From NCBI GenBank assembly GCA_028291285.1, contig JAQGIJ010000650.1, forward strand, positions 1-6,001: a stretch of DNA of 6,001 nt. Reading direction: 5' to 3'. Below, in pieces: positions 5,039-6,001 of this stretch (position 1 is its first letter; each line of letters begins with the position of its first letter). Source of the DNA: Phenylobacterium sp. (lineage in GTDB: Bacteria; Pseudomonadota; Alphaproteobacteria; Caulobacterales; Caulobacteraceae). The position numbers and the translations under genes are program-made. The notes beneath the pieces were generated by a model. That model was not told the origin of the DNA and searched no databases. It was given only the letters and a program-made list of their open reading frames with translations.

Positions 5039-5852
5039 CGGCGCCCAGGCGCAGGTCGCTGGCGTGACTGGTCGGCTCGTAAACCAGCCCCCGCTCGGCG
5101 GTGTCGATCAGGCCGCTCTCACCGAACCCATAGTGCGTCCAGTCGGCCGTGGCGGTCAGATGAAGGCGGCGCCTGAGACGATAGTCGAGGCCGAGCGAGG
5201 CGTCGTAGCGCGGCCTGGCGCCCAGGTCCGCGTCATAGCTGTGCGCGTAGCTGATGCGGATGGCGGGCGAGATCAGGGTGTCGGCGCTGACCCGCGCCGA
5301 GGCCACCAGGCGGCCGCTGAGCGCCAGGTTGGCGCGCACGCCCGCGCCGGCGAAGCCCGCCCGGTAATCCTCCGTCTGGCCGGCCCCGAGATCGCGCCGC
5401 CACCACAGGTATCCGCCCTCCAGGACCGGGATCACCAGGAGGCGGGGACCGAGCTCGAACCCCTTTCCGATCTCCCCCCGCGCGGTTCCCGTGGACAAGT
5501 CGCTCTGGAAGGTGATCGGCGTGGCGGAATTGAACAGCGTCCCGCGGTAGGTGAGATTCCCGCGGTTCCAGCTCGCCTCGCCGGCGACGAAGGCGTTCGA
5601 GATCGGGCCGACAGTCCCGATCCAGCTGCCCCGGCCGAGAACGCCTGCCGCCCAGCCGTTTTCCCGATCGTGCTGCACCACGCCTGGGCCGAAGACCTCC
5701 TTGTAGGCCCGGCTCAGCCCCGTGGCTTCGACGCCCACCTCGCGGTTCACCGAGGCGAGCTCGGCCGCAGGTTCGCCAGCGCACGGGCCCGATGCGACGA
5801 GCACGGCGATGCCGAGCCCCAGGGCGGCCGCCAGTTGGGCCCGAGACGGCAT
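5019..5852 (-). CDS. Outer-membrane beta-barrel protein with signal peptide
   Basis: A 277-residue exported protein predicted to sit in the outer membrane. Residues 1-26 form a Sec signal peptide: R4, then the hydrophobic run LAAALGLGIAVLVA, then a cleavage zone near CAGEPA. Cys24 is not in a lipobox, so it is not a lipoprotein. The mature part shows repeated alternating polar/hydrophobic segments with many aromatic residues and glycines (e.g. GYLWWRRDL 147-155, RLHLTATADWTHYGFG 229-244), separated by short charged turns. The last strand, DLRLGAGLAYAY, ends in Tyr with hydrophobic residues at every second position, the usual C-terminal signal for barrel insertion. The number of strands (roughly 8-10) and any ligand are unknown, and I cannot name a precise family. 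ATG 5852 has AGAGGAG seven bases upstream, an excellent site. It is probably transcribed alone. Confidence 0.82.
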   Translation of the reverse strand: MPSRAQLAAALGLGIAVLVASGPCAGEPAAELASVNREVGVEATGLSRAYKEVFGPGVVQHDRENGWAAGVLGRGSWIGTVGPISNAFVAGEASWNRGNLTYRGTLFNSATPITFQSDLSTGTARGEIGKGFELGPRLLVIPVLEGGYLWWRRDLGAGQTEDYRAGFAGAGVRANLALSGRLVASARVSADTLISPAIRISYAHSYDADLGARPRYDASLGLDYRLRRRLHLTATADWTHYGFGESGLIDTAERGLVYEPTSHASDLRLGAGLAYAY

Positions 5853-6001
5853 GGCTTGGCTCCTCTGTACGCAACGGTTGTTCAGCCCCTGGCGGCGCCG
5901 GCGGTTCCACCGCTCACGAGCGGGTTGGCAGGCGGGCGCCGACGTGGCATCGGTCTGCAGACATCAGTGCGGAGCTCCGCCGTTTGCGCCGCCCGCGCCA
6001 C
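5853..6001 (-). other. Upstream region of the beta-barrel gene, no gene seen
   Basis: This 149-bp stretch holds the Shine-Dalgarno AGAGGAG (5860-5866, minus strand) and otherwise no coding frame I trust on either strand. Short palindromes occur at 5910-5923 (CCGCTC/GAGCGG), 5953-5962 (GTCTGCAGAC) and 5969-5980 (GCGGAGCTCCGC), which may be regulatory or chance. I found no clear -35/-10 pair. The promoter may lie here or beyond the right edge. Confidence 0.4.

Noticed and set aside
1..6001. A defence system, toxin-antitoxin pair, secretion cluster or biosynthetic cluster
   Set aside because: No nuclease, helicase, toxin, recombinase or modular enzyme motif appears on either strand; the recognised genes are separate housekeeping or accessory units.

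Overview
The window is about 6 kb of very GC-rich DNA with tightly packed, bacterial-style genes. Base composition, codon use and protein character suggest a free-living alphaproteobacterium, with Caulobacteraceae (Caulobacter/Phenylobacterium-like) as the best guess. That placement is an inference from protein style and was not computed. I see no rRNA, tRNA, CRISPR array, insertion sequence, integrase or phage gene. The content looks like ordinary chromosomal, partly accessory, single-gene units rather than one integrated system.

Left part (1-970). The 5' end of a methionyl-tRNA synthetase gene (metG) runs leftward off the window. It has a recognisable promoter and a small dyad in front of it. 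Diverging from it is a small four-helix membrane protein of the DUF1761 type. A 14-bp hairpin at 937-970 separates this gene from the next, convergent one and probably ends transcription from both sides.

Middle (971-2929). A class I SAM-dependent methyltransferase (minus strand) and a GT4-type glycosyltransferase (plus strand) are divergently arranged, with only 63 bp between their starts. The pairing suggests synthesis or decoration of a glycan or other surface molecule, but the substrate cannot be read from the sequence. The glycosyltransferase probably starts at a TTG codon, so the open frame upstream of it is antisense to the methyltransferase and not coding.

Right part (2913-5852). Four genes lie on the minus strand, transcribed right to left in this order: an outer-membrane beta-barrel protein with a signal peptide; an LLM-class (bacterial luciferase-like, flavin/F420-type) oxidoreductase; a single-domain universal stress protein, probably starting at TTG; and a small four-helix DUF486/DMT-type membrane protein. 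The last gene overlaps the 3' end of the glycosyltransferase tail to tail by 17 bp. Gaps of 252, 100 and 86 bp, several containing inverted repeats, argue against one tight operon. Neither intergenic space nor leader exceeds 300 bp.

The most notable items are non-coding: the perfect hairpin between convergent genes, an 18-bp perfect palindrome in the 252-bp gap, and a 7-bp inverted repeat in the universal stress gene leader. Protein oddities are modest: HLGT in the MetRS signature, an E-x8-E spacing in the glycosyltransferase, and a degenerate nucleotide loop in the stress protein. I found no convincing evidence of a previously undescribed system.
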